From positions 1 through 33,498 of the IMG/VR virus record IMGVR_UViG_3300030117_007486: a stretch of DNA of 33,498 nt. One strand, 5' to 3'. Source of the DNA: a virus. The translations under genes and the position numbers were made by a program. Of the stretch, positions 17,372 to 25,163 are shown in pieces. The first letter of the stretch is position 1; every line of letters begins with the position of its first letter. The notes under the pieces are model-generated. The model saw only the letters and a program-made list of their open reading frames with translations, did no database searches and was not told the origin of the DNA.

Positions 17372-19402
17372 TTATGTAATGTTGAGCAAACCTTTTAGGT
17401 CAGGTTTTGCTATTTGGGATAATAATTTTTGACTGAAGCAGGGGTCTTCCAACATAGACAAAACGGAGAAGCCAAGACTTGATTTCGAGAGATAATCCAA
17501 TGCTGCAAAGTAAGTGGCATTGTCGGAGTCAATCAGATTTCGCACACTTGACACCAGATCCAGTGTGGAATTACCCAAACTTATAATCTGCTCTAATTGA
17601 CTTACAGAAGCATCCGATAAATCTAGCCTATCGTCCGTAAGTGGAAATTCAGATAAAAATGCTCTGATGTTACCATTAAGCAAAGAATCAATAGAGTCGT
17701 AAAGGGCTTGTCCCGGTCCTAAAATACTACCAAAAAACGGTGAATAGTGATCGACAACCGCTTGACCAATGTTGCCACTGTCAATTGCATTTTTTACATT
17801 ATTATAACTTTGTGCAAGAGACTGTAATCCCACAAGACCGGGTAAGTCACCAATGCCCCCTCCCGGTTCAAAACCATCTTTGTAATTACTAGCACCACTC
17901 AATCTGTAGGCGTGATCTTGAAACTCATTTGAGATTGTTGTGAGTTGGCTTACTCTTTCATTCAAAAATTGTGTCGCTGTGTAAACTCTAACAACACCTT
18001 GACCATCAATATAAGTAGACAGTGGATTACCTGATGTATCACTGAGTTCAATATCCACGGCATTCGCCAAACTTTCTAAAATTTTTCCACCACCACTAAG
18101 AGCAGAATTTACGACATCTTCCACGGGACTCCTAAAAGCCTCTCCGGTAATGACATCTTGAATTGCCTGTAATTGTTCACTTGATAATGGGAGAGGTGGC
18201 AGATCACATCCAGATGTGTTGAACAAATCTAAGTTGAATAATTGCCCTTGTGCGATGTAGGCATCGGTCTGGTTGATTTGTGTTGTTTCTTCAACTGTCG
18301 TGGGAAAGGATAGTATTTCTGAAATTGGAAAAAATACAGAAGTCTGCGACCTTGCTGCTCTCAAATACAGTCGATCAATCTTATTTGAAAAACTTGGAGA
18401 ATCGTTTAATTCATTGATGTCATCTATAAGTTGATTGAAGAATGAATTTGTAATATAATTTTCTCCACTAGGGGGAATATCCAGATCATTGAATGTTACA
18501 GTGTGATTGTATGAAAAATCAATTTTTTCAGCGATGGGTCCAACATTTGTTGATCCACCTGTTGGAACATCAGCACTATAACTTCGATTTAAAAAAGTGA
18601 TTCCCGATTCAAGTTGTGCCTTTACAATTTCATTTTGTGGGGGAGGCGATTCAGGTGGTTCTCTTGGTGGAATGTCAGAACCTAGAGGAGACACCAAAGC
18701 AATTGTGCCACCAATAAGATTATCAAGCACACGTTTTGCAATATCAGGATATCGATTTTCGGGATCAACAAAAAGAGGATCGAACTCATTACCATATGGT
18801 CCGAGGCGTTCAGCATATGTAAAGTAATTTCTCAGACCCGTATCATAAAACGCATCATAATTATCAACACGAGTTGGGTTATAAATTGGCAAAACAGTTA
18901 AATTAGCAGCAGGAAAAATAATTCTTAATGCACTCAAACGTTTTGTTAGTCCATCCAAGAAATTAGGAGTTACACTAGAAATCTCATAGGTGCTTATTGG
19001 CGTAGAATCTCTATATGATCCAAAAAATGATAGAAACAAATGATCAAAAGAAATAGATGTTTCATTTAAAAATACTAAATTTGGATCAACAAGGTTGTCA
19101 ATTTTGATTGTAAAATCGATTGACACATCGCGGATATCTCTAAGTGTGTCTAAATCGACTCCTGTGGTATTGATTATATTATTGATACCGTTCTGTGCTA
19201 ATGTTTCTGTATCACTGTTTCCAAACGCAATAATATCGGAAATGCTTTCACTGGGATCTTCCTCAAGCAAAGATATGTCAAGATAGAGTGAGTCTTTGTT
19301 TAATTCACCACCCGCATCAGTAATTTTAGGACATACAATTGACCCTTTTTCATCTGGGTCAATTAAGCCGTTTGTAAGAACAGTAAATAAATTTGTTGGC
19401 AT
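17372..19402 (-). CDS. Virion protein of unknown family between hub and wedge genes
   Basis: A 676-residue protein I do not recognise. It is acidic and rich in Ser, Asp and Ile, with no signal peptide or clear membrane segment. It contains a proline-rich linker (SDIPPREPPESPPP) near residue 250 and a helical C-terminal part (LDLSDASVSQLEQIISLGNS onward), ending CFSQKLLSQIAKPDLKGLLN. Its place between the 203-residue gene and gp25, in an operon made only of baseplate genes, suggests a baseplate or hub-associated structural protein. TGGAG lies upstream of the ATG. T4 has no obvious counterpart here. Confidence 0.5.
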   Translation of the reverse strand: MPTNLFTVLTNGLIDPDEKGSIVCPKITDAGGELNKDSLYLDISLLEEDPSESISDIIAFGNSDTETLAQNGINNIINTTGVDLDTLRDIRDVSIDFTIKIDNLVDPNLVFLNETSISFDHLFLSFFGSYRDSTPISTYEISSVTPNFLDGLTKRLSALRIIFPAANLTVLPIYNPTRVDNYDAFYDTGLRNYFTYAERLGPYGNEFDPLFVDPENRYPDIAKRVLDNLIGGTIALVSPLGSDIPPREPPESPPPQNEIVKAQLESGITFLNRSYSADVPTGGSTNVGPIAEKIDFSYNHTVTFNDLDIPPSGENYITNSFFNQLIDDINELNDSPSFSNKIDRLYLRAARSQTSVFFPISEILSFPTTVEETTQINQTDAYIAQGQLFNLDLFNTSGCDLPPLPLSSEQLQAIQDVITGEAFRSPVEDVVNSALSGGGKILESLANAVDIELSDTSGNPLSTYIDGQGVVRVYTATQFLNERVSQLTTISNEFQDHAYRLSGASNYKDGFEPGGGIGDLPGLVGLQSLAQSYNNVKNAIDSGNIGQAVVDHYSPFFGSILGPGQALYDSIDSLLNGNIRAFLSEFPLTDDRLDLSDASVSQLEQIISLGNSTLDLVSSVRNLIDSDNATYFAALDYLSKSSLGFSVLSMLEDPCFSQKLLSQIAKPDLKGLLNIT
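17373..17378 (-). promoter_or_regulatory. Candidate late promoter (TACATA/ATAAATA type) for gp25
   Basis: Minus-strand ATTACATAAATAAA, only 9 bases before the gp25 ATG. It contains both the TACATA motif and a perfect ATAAATA, the core of T4-type late promoters, and overlaps the upstream stop codon. The very short distance to the ATG argues for caution. Confidence 0.35.
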
Positions 19403-19405
19403 AAT

Positions 19406-20017
19406 TTATAACTCCACCCAGTAGCCTTTACTACCTTCCGCAATAAAAACATAGTTTCTACCAGTACCAGTATTTATCCAAATATCACCAGAGGTTGCCG
19501 ATGTGGGTTGATTGGGAGAGACATTTGTATTGACTGGTGTGCTACTTGAAACCGGAAACTTTCGAGACAATCCGGGTCTAATATATTTTGAAGTTTCATA
19601 GTTTACTAAAGGTTTATTTTGTAAAAGATAAGAGTAAACTAATTGCTTCTCCTTTGTCACAAGATCAATGGACTGTTGAGATCCACCCTTTATCTGGATT
19701 GGAAATTCAAGAGGTCTAATGTTTTTATTTTGCTCGTACAATGATCTCATATTGTTTATTTTTTGGTCAGTCAACTCCGGATGTGCTTGTTTAATTTGTG
19801 CATTCGTAAGTGGTGTTTTTTCTCCGTGGGCAAAATTGCCCTCCACAATCATACTCACGAAATGATACCTCGCTGTTTGACCAGCAGGATAAGTTCCCCG
19901 TTCACCGTCTGCGAAAGTAAAATTTTTCGTATAACCATCCTCCTCTGCAAAAATAGTTAGTTGCACTCCCTTTGCCTCAAGATAACTTATTAGGTTGTTA
20001 ATACTTTCTACTGTCAT
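19406..20017 (-). CDS. Unknown baseplate-cluster protein with a fibre-like C-terminal motif
   Basis: A 203-residue protein. I place the start at 20017 because this ATG overlaps the PAAR gene's stop codon by 4 bases (ATGA) and opens with MTVESINNLISYLEAKG; an upstream in-frame start would run deep into the PAAR gene. The N-terminal half is not recognised. The C-terminal 30 residues (TSATSGDIWINTGTGRNYVF then GYWVEL) match a short module often seen at the ends of phage tail and fibre proteins. Downstream of the spike tip and before the 676-residue gene, it is probably a virion or spike-associated component. It shows no recognisable lysozyme motif. Confidence 0.5.
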   Translation of the reverse strand: MTVESINNLISYLEAKGVQLTIFAEEDGYTKNFTFADGERGTYPAGQTARYHFVSMIVEGNFAHGEKTPLTNAQIKQAHPELTDQKINNMRSLYEQNKNIRPLEFPIQIKGGSQQSIDLVTKEKQLVYSYLLQNKPLVNYETSKYIRPGLSRKFPVSSSTPVNTNVSPNQPTSATSGDIWINTGTGRNYVFIAEGSKGYWVEL

Positions 20018-20280
20018 CCGATATTCACATTTCCAGAACCAGTTGTTATTGAGTGTGAGCAAGTTGCTGAATCAGTCACCCTAGCCAAACCAATTCCTCC
20101 ACTCTTTACAGTGTTACTTGCAGTCAATACTCTTGACGCACTATGGGGTGAGTCGCCGTGTGGTGAAATTGAGGATCCCTCTGTTGCCGGTGGTAAACCA
20201 TTTACAAAAACATTGTTTGCATTACTTGTCACAATGCTTCCTCCTGCCTTGTCACCAATTTTTGCTGCTGGTAATCCCAT
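20014..20280 (-). CDS. 5.4: PAAR-repeat spike tip protein (gp5.4-like)
   Basis: An 88-residue protein starting MGLPAAKIGDKAGG with VNGLPPATEGSSISPHGD, then STVKSG-type strands (here NTVKSGGIGLARVTDSATCS) and an SITTGSGNVNIG end. This is the PAAR-domain pattern: a small cone that caps the tip of the central spike in T4 (gp5.4) and type VI secretion systems and binds a metal through His/Cys residues. Candidate ligands are the two histidines in SPHGDSPHS and the CSH near the C-terminus. It lies directly after the gp5-like spike gene, as expected for its partner. No strong ribosome binding site is visible; coupling to the upstream gene is likely. Confidence 0.88.
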   Translation of the reverse strand: MGLPAAKIGDKAGGSIVTSNANNVFVNGLPPATEGSSISPHGDSPHSASRVLTASNTVKSGGIGLARVTDSATCSHSITTGSGNVNIG

Positions 20281-20281
20281 A

Positions 20282-21169
20282 TTAGTTTAAATTGATTGGC
20301 TTTCCGGTTATATTAACAGTTTTGCCGGAAAGATTCAAATTCCCATTTGTCGAAATATCTATGTTGCCATCTGCAACAAAGTCAACACTACCATTAACTT
20401 TTAAATTTGCATCACCATTGATAAGAATGTTCGCTTCCTTATCAACATCAATATTTAAATTACCTTTAACGTGTAAATTCTCGTCATCAATAATGACCTC
20501 ATATTTTTTGCCAACGACTTTAAGCACTGTTGATCCATCCGGATGAATTTCTTCAAATGTTCCAGACCGATGATACCAATGTATTCTTTCAGCACCGGGA
20601 GTGTCATCAAACTCTTGAATGTGACCACCCTCTGTTTCCTTTACTTTATTGAATGGATACTGACTCGCATAGGGTGTCTCTGGTTCATTGATTGTATTTG
20701 ATGATCCACCTCCTGCGGGAACCTGCATCTCGTCAATATCATTTCTTTTTTTCTCAACGATTGTTTGATCAATTTTTTCATTTCTCGCCAAACGGTTTGT
20801 GTCTGACTCCTCGATGAAATCTTCTTTGGGGTAAACACCACTTGGATCATTAAACCCTACGTTTGGATTTGGCAATAGACTTGATATGGCGGGAATGGTT
20901 CCAAAGTAAACAGGATTTTGTGCCTCTTGACCATCTCTGAAAAAACCAACGACCCAAGTGCCAGTCACGGGTCCAATGGGTGTTTCACCAATTCCATTGA
21001 CTGAGGCAGAGGTTACGGGTGTAATTGGATTTGCCCAAGGCAAATCTTCGGTTGGAAGTTCTTGTTTGTTTTCTGTATGATAACCATAACACCGAATCTT
21101 TACACGACCAATTTTTAAGGGATCATTACGATCTTCAATAACACCTTGGAACCAAACAAATTGTTGCAT
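20282..21169 (-). CDS. 5: Central spike/hub protein gp5 without lysozyme domain
   Basis: A 295-residue protein. Residues 1-110 form the OB-fold of gp5/VgrG (WFQGVIEDRNDPLKIGRVKI, then PVTGTWVVGFFRDGQEAQNP and VYFGTIP). A linker follows, then GGHIQEFDDTPGAERIHWYH and GTFEEIHPDGSTVLKVVGKK, the usual entry to the spike. Residues about 225-295 are short repeats (NLHVKGNLNI, NANLKVNGSVD type) that build the triple-stranded beta-helix. T4 gp5 is 575 residues and has a lysozyme domain between these parts; none is present here. It trimerises with the gp27-like hub and carries the PAAR tip. AGGAGG lies 6 bases before the ATG. Confidence 0.85.
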   Translation of the reverse strand: MQQFVWFQGVIEDRNDPLKIGRVKIRCYGYHTENKQELPTEDLPWANPITPVTSASVNGIGETPIGPVTGTWVVGFFRDGQEAQNPVYFGTIPAISSLLPNPNVGFNDPSGVYPKEDFIEESDTNRLARNEKIDQTIVEKKRNDIDEMQVPAGGGSSNTINEPETPYASQYPFNKVKETEGGHIQEFDDTPGAERIHWYHRSGTFEEIHPDGSTVLKVVGKKYEVIIDDENLHVKGNLNIDVDKEANILINGDANLKVNGSVDFVADGNIDISTNGNLNLSGKTVNITGKPINLN

Positions 21170-21170
21170 A

Positions 21171-22469
21171 TCATCCTCCTATTGTTGTCGTGGTTGGGAC
21201 CGGAAGACCACGAAAATTTCTCACTGCTTCAATGGCTGTTGTGTATTCATCACCCTTTTCTGGACTAAAGAAAAAGCGATGTCCTACCTTTTTAATTAGA
21301 TAATTTGTGCTTAAATCCTCATCAGACTCACCCTCTTGTTTGATTTCTTCATCAACATCATTTTTTGTAATTTGAAGACTGATGGTTTGACCAACTTCAA
21401 TATTTGAATCACCACAAATATCAAACGTCACATCAGAGTCGTCGTGAGTTGCAACGTTTGAATTAAGGAATAAATCTGTCTCGGAGATATCATCATAGTC
21501 CACACCAAATCTGGAGGTGCTATCATTCGTATACAAAACCTTCGATCTAGTGAAATTTTCATTTTCAATCGCAGAAATGATTGGTTCACCACGTTCTTTA
21601 TTTTTTGTCAAAACCGAATCTGTGATATATGAAAACTCACGATCAAATATAAACTTTCTGGTAATGTCGAAAGATTTCAGACTTAGAGAAAAAGCACCAG
21701 AGTTGACTTGTCTTCCTCTATTGAACATCTTACCCAACTTAAAATTTCTCATCTTGTGGGTCGCAAGAGTAAAGTCATCTTGCAACTCCGAAGTTCTACG
21801 AACATTTGCATCGAAGTAAAAGTTTACAGGCTCGCTGGTATAGAGATTGATAAGATTCTTGAATGACAAACCAGACACACTTTCATAAAAAACATATCCG
21901 ACATTACTGATGTCATTCTCTACAAAACCTTTTTTACACATTTGAGATATCATTTGAGATGGACGTTGAAATGGAAATGCGTACTGAAAATTTCCGCTGG
22001 TATCGTCCACGGTGAGATCAGAAGTATAATACTCGCCTGCAATATCTTTTACAATTTGCGAAATGCTACCAGAGTATGATCGACTAATCTTAGTGTTCAA
22101 ATCAGAATATCCATCAATAGACATCAACTTTACAGATATGATATCTGACCTCGTTTGATCTGTTCTAAACCGATTGTTTTGTCCAATTATTCTAAATTTA
22201 ACGGTTCTGAAATCTTTATTTTGTGGGCTTCGGTAAGTCAACGTCACTATTTCTCTACCAATAATCGGTAGTTTTTTCATCAACCCCACAGAATCAACGA
22301 AGGTCATATCCCCAATCATAAACGATGTAAAAATACTTTCGTAGAAACCAATTGATGTCACATAGTCACGAATCGAAAATCCACCTCCTGCGAGGGAATC
22401 GATTCTTACATCATCAATTACCACATCATTTTCTTTTGTGATAAAATCCCTGTCTCTTGGTTGAGTCAT
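21171..22469 (-). CDS. 27: Baseplate hub protein, gp27-like
   Basis: A 432-residue protein (T4 gp27 is 391). Residues 1-110 are a beta-barrel-like region (VTSIGFYESIFTSFMIGDMT, then GREIVTLTYRSPQ). In the middle, FPFQRPSQMISQMCKKGF followed by GYVFYESVSGLSFKNL resembles the gp27/gpD arrangement of a helix and then FVFxxxxxGL strands. The C-terminal barrel ends YLIKKVGHRFFFSPEKGDEY, like the hub-to-spike barrels of the family. gp27 forms the hub trimer to which gp5 attaches, and the gp5-like gene follows directly. Its start overlaps the gp53 stop by one base. I assign gp27 from pattern and context, not from strong identity. Confidence 0.62.
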   Translation of the reverse strand: MTQPRDRDFITKENDVVIDDVRIDSLAGGGFSIRDYVTSIGFYESIFTSFMIGDMTFVDSVGLMKKLPIIGREIVTLTYRSPQNKDFRTVKFRIIGQNNRFRTDQTRSDIISVKLMSIDGYSDLNTKISRSYSGSISQIVKDIAGEYYTSDLTVDDTSGNFQYAFPFQRPSQMISQMCKKGFVENDISNVGYVFYESVSGLSFKNLINLYTSEPVNFYFDANVRRTSELQDDFTLATHKMRNFKLGKMFNRGRQVNSGAFSLSLKSFDITRKFIFDREFSYITDSVLTKNKERGEPIISAIENENFTRSKVLYTNDSTSRFGVDYDDISETDLFLNSNVATHDDSDVTFDICGDSNIEVGQTISLQITKNDVDEEIKQEGESDEDLSTNYLIKKVGHRFFFSPEKGDEYTTAIEAVRNFRGLPVPTTTTIGG

Positions 22470-23365
22470 TACTGATTACCTACGATATTAGAAAACTCTT
22501 TGTTGATGTCCTGAACCACAGAGGGTAGTGGAATGCGAATTCTTCTTTTTTTATCATTTTCTCTTCGTTCATACTCTTTATTTGTCACAACATAAGTTGT
22601 ATCACCATTCTCGATGTAATTGTGTAAAATAGTATCAGTATATTTTACATCGTTTGTATGAATGAAATCTTGTTCACCATCAGAGTTTGGTGGAGCCGCC
22701 AGTGGATTCAATATTTGTCCACCAGTGATTCCTTTGTTGAATTCAAAGTGATGTAGAGCATCTTCTCCAGAAATAACTTTACGCACTTTGGCACGAAACG
22801 GGTCCAACAGCCATTTTCTTCGAGCAATATTTTCTCCAACAGCAAATACTCCGGTTTGCTCTGTCAACTGAATTTTACAAATAGAGGCATCAAAATTTTT
22901 GACACGGGCAATTTTTTCTGTTGTGTTGAATTTTTCGACTCCACCACTAACAATTGTTTCAAAGTCTCTTCTCGTAGAGGTTAGTGAATCTCCCTCCTTT
23001 AAGAATGTCTCACTATCAAAAAATGGAGCGACAGAATCATCTTTATTACCAATAAACAAAACATCACCTTGATATTTTTTTGTAATAAAATTGTCTAAGG
23101 AAGTCTGCGATAGTGGAAATGAGTAGAAAGGATCGAGTGCTTCATTAAAAAGTAAAATAATCCAGTTATAAGTTGGATCGTCGTAAAACTTTTGCGAGAT
23201 CATATCTGGTGTTTCACCATCACGAATATTGTAAAGTTCATAATTTGATCTTTGCAACAAAGACTCATCAGTAAAAACAGCCCGACGAATAACGTCTTTG
23301 ACACCCGAACGTTCGCCATTTGCATTTTCGTATGAAGTTAAAGGAAATTTTTCAAAGTAAGACAT
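22469..23365 (-). CDS. 53: Baseplate wedge protein gp53
   Basis: A 298-residue protein (T4 gp53 is about 196, so the C-terminal part is longer). The opening MSYFEKFPLTSYENANG, then YELYNIRDGETPDMISQKFY and NWIILLFNEALDPFYSFPLS, matches gp53. The segment at residues 45-75 is a LysM-like module (ETPDMISQKFYDDPTYNWII). gp53 completes the wedge and helps wedges join around the hub. The start overlaps the gp48-like stop by one base (TAATG), and its own stop overlaps the gp27-like start the same way, so three genes are chained by coupled translation. Confidence 0.85.
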   Translation of the reverse strand: MSYFEKFPLTSYENANGERSGVKDVIRRAVFTDESLLQRSNYELYNIRDGETPDMISQKFYDDPTYNWIILLFNEALDPFYSFPLSQTSLDNFITKKYQGDVLFIGNKDDSVAPFFDSETFLKEGDSLTSTRRDFETIVSGGVEKFNTTEKIARVKNFDASICKIQLTEQTGVFAVGENIARRKWLLDPFRAKVRKVISGEDALHHFEFNKGITGGQILNPLAAPPNSDGEQDFIHTNDVKYTDTILHNYIENGDTTYVVTNKEYERRENDKKRRIRIPLPSVVQDINKEFSNIVGNQ

Positions 23366-24702
23366 TAGAACCCCGCTAAAATAAGTTGACGATTCAAAAT
23401 TACAGCCTGACTTAAGGTGAGATTCAGTGTCACCTCGGTAGGTACACCATCTCTAAAGAATGTTGATCTTTCGCTCGGTGCGTAATTCACTGAAAGGTCC
23501 GTGAGGAATGCTCGACCGATTCTGGGTAAGTTAATGTTTTCAACAAAGTCCCCACTTGTCAAATCTCTATAAAAGAAACTGATGTCGAATTCGTGTGGAG
23601 CGAGAAGCATCGTGGATGATACAGATAATTCTGGAAGCATATGAAAACGAAACGCTTCAATAATATTCAGCATCATAAGAGATTCTTTTTGATTTCTTGG
23701 TGCAAATTTAAATTCAAGGGAAAAAGACTTTCTTCCTACTCCCCTGAAAAGAGACTCATTTTTTGGGTTTTCTGCAAAACCAAGTCTCGCCCTAAAAAAG
23801 TTAGACAGATCACTATCACCGACAACATCACCCAAAGCCTGAGTTGTTCTGTTAATAGTTCCCGCACCTGCTTTGGATAATTTATCAAGACCAATCAACT
23901 TTAATTTGTCAATACCTGCTCCCACATTACCTGCGATTGCCTCGTTGATTGCATTAAAAACACCAGCGGATCCTTCTTCGTAGTCCACCTTGTCAGAAAA
24001 GTTTAGACCCGATGGGATATACATCAAAATTTGTTCTTCTAATTTTTCAGTTGCTTTTGACAATCTAATGTCAGACGCAACCCTATCAACAATTCCTCGG
24101 TTTACTGATGAACCAACAGCGGTGTTATTACCAAAACGATTTACTCTTGATAATTCACCCTTAAGTGGATCAAACCTCACACCACGACTTCCGATGGCTC
24201 CACCATAGTTTCCGTAATTGGTGTAGGAAGACTTTTCATCTTGAGAGATGAATGAATTTTGAAAGCCCTCTAAAGATTGAAACGTGTCTGCACTTAACTC
24301 AACACCCTCTTCGACATTGCCTTGTTTGTCAACGAGTCCTGTGTTAAGAGAAAATCCATCTTCGCTTACATCAAACCCAACTTTTGCTCTTTGACTTTTT
24401 CTTTTGAAAACTTGAAACCGAATGTAAGATGATTGTCGATTTGTTTCATTTTGCTCCGTGAGATCGATTGGATAAACCAAATCGCTTTCATATTGATAAA
24501 GTTTAGGTGATCTACCCTTTGATCGGTCACTGAAATATTCATTCTGTCCGATGCCAACATCATCAAAAACAGACTTTAAATCCTCAAGATTATTATCAAT
24601 AGCAAACTCCGATAAAGAGTCTCCCAAATCATCCAGTGCATTTCTATTCGTCGTGTCTGGTTGTGTGGACTGCGGTTGCATTCCTGATTCATCAACTCCC
24701 AT
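23365..24702 (-). CDS. 48: Baseplate tube cap protein, gp48-like
   Basis: A 445-residue protein. I place the start at 24702 because AGGAGG lies 5 bases upstream; an open frame extends 54 codons further, but that part covers the start of the divergent gp4 gene. The C-terminal 150 residues (NPKNESLFRGVGRKSFSLEF, then EAFRFHMLPEL, LTDLSVNYAPSE and GVPTEVTLNLTLSQAVILNR) fit the gp48/gp54 fold of T4 and its marine relatives. The N-terminal half is polar, acidic and probably extended. gp48 caps the hub and starts tube assembly. It is the first gene of the long leftward operon. An alternative is gp54. Confidence 0.6.
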   Translation of the reverse strand: MGVDESGMQPQSTQPDTTNRNALDDLGDSLSEFAIDNNLEDLKSVFDDVGIGQNEYFSDRSKGRSPKLYQYESDLVYPIDLTEQNETNRQSSYIRFQVFKRKSQRAKVGFDVSEDGFSLNTGLVDKQGNVEEGVELSADTFQSLEGFQNSFISQDEKSSYTNYGNYGGAIGSRGVRFDPLKGELSRVNRFGNNTAVGSSVNRGIVDRVASDIRLSKATEKLEEQILMYIPSGLNFSDKVDYEEGSAGVFNAINEAIAGNVGAGIDKLKLIGLDKLSKAGAGTINRTTQALGDVVGDSDLSNFFRARLGFAENPKNESLFRGVGRKSFSLEFKFAPRNQKESLMMLNIIEAFRFHMLPELSVSSTMLLAPHEFDISFFYRDLTSGDFVENINLPRIGRAFLTDLSVNYAPSERSTFFRDGVPTEVTLNLTLSQAVILNRQLILAGF

Positions 24703-24711
24703 ATTGCCTCC

Positions 24712-24726
24712 TACATATTCTATGTA
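24712..24726. promoter_or_regulatory. Palindromic TACATA-TTC-TATGTA element between divergent genes
   Basis: A perfect 6-bp inverted repeat with a 3-base spacer fills most of the 23-base gap between the gp48-like gene (leftward) and gp4 (rightward). Each strand therefore carries one TACATA motif, 18 bases before the leftward ATG and 8 bases before the rightward ATG. The last base of the palindrome is the first base of the gp4 start codon. It could be a back-to-back late promoter; operator function is an alternative. Confidence 0.5.
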
Positions 24727-25163
24727 TGGCGTACCGTGGAAAGTATCAACCAAAGAATCCTTCAAAATATCTTGGTGATCCGACAAAAATTGTTTACAGA
24801 TCACTTTGGGAAAGAAAATGTATGAGAATCTTTGATGAGAATCCAAATGTGATTCGTTGGGCATCCGAAGAGATGGCTATTCCATATTTTTCGCCTGTTG
24901 ACAAAAAGCGACACAAATACTTTCCAGATTTTATTATTGAGGTCAAAAACAAAAAGGGTGAGATTGAAACCCAAATGCTTGAAGTCAAACCCGCAAAATA
25001 CACTAAAACACCTAAAAAACCAAAACGTGTAACACAAAGGTTTCTCAATGAGGCGAACACATATCTTGTGAATCAGGCAAAGTGGGAAGCAGCAGAAAAC
25101 GTTTGTGAAAAAAAGGGCTGGAAGTTTAAGATTTTGACGGAGAAAGAAATCTATGGCAAGTGA
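24726..25163 (+). CDS. 4: Head-completion protein gp4 (PD-(D/E)XK nuclease fold)
   Basis: A 145-residue protein aligning along its length with T4 gp4: it opens MAYRGKYQPKNPSKYLGDP (T4: MAYSGKWVPKNISKYRGDP), followed by YRSLWER, IRWASEEMAIPYF, RFLNEANTYLVNQAKWEAAE and FKILTEKE. A nuclease-type core is visible: Glu30 in WER, Pro67-Asp68 in YFPDF and Glu86-Val87-Lys88 in LEVKP. T4 gp4 is a head-completion protein with reported nuclease activity, acting on the filled head before tail joining. The start is set by this alignment; no Shine-Dalgarno sequence is visible, and a TACATA motif lies 8 bases upstream. It overlaps the next gene by 11 bases. Confidence 0.9.
   Translation: MAYRGKYQPKNPSKYLGDPTKIVYRSLWERKCMRIFDENPNVIRWASEEMAIPYFSPVDKKRHKYFPDFIIEVKNKKGEIETQMLEVKPAKYTKTPKKPKRVTQRFLNEANTYLVNQAKWEAAENVCEKKGWKFKILTEKEIYGK

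Noticed and set aside
16966-17379. A 137-residue plus-strand open frame over gp25
   Set aside because: It is the complement of gp25, which has the family's Glu-Pro-Arg motif and correct length.
19395-19410. TATAAATT on the minus strand as a late promoter for the 676-residue gene
   Set aside because: It ends at the ATG itself, so it cannot give a message that includes the start codon with a normal offset; it is explained by the TTA-TAA end of the upstream gene.
20018-20062. Upstream start for the 203-residue gene within the PAAR gene
   Set aside because: The ATG at 20017 forms a typical ATGA overlap with the PAAR stop; an extension would duplicate coding of the PAAR C-terminus without support.
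24703-24864. N-terminal extension of the gp48-like gene by 54 codons
   Set aside because: It would overlap the start of gp4, whose coding is certain, and the internal ATG at 24702 has an AGGAGG at ideal distance.
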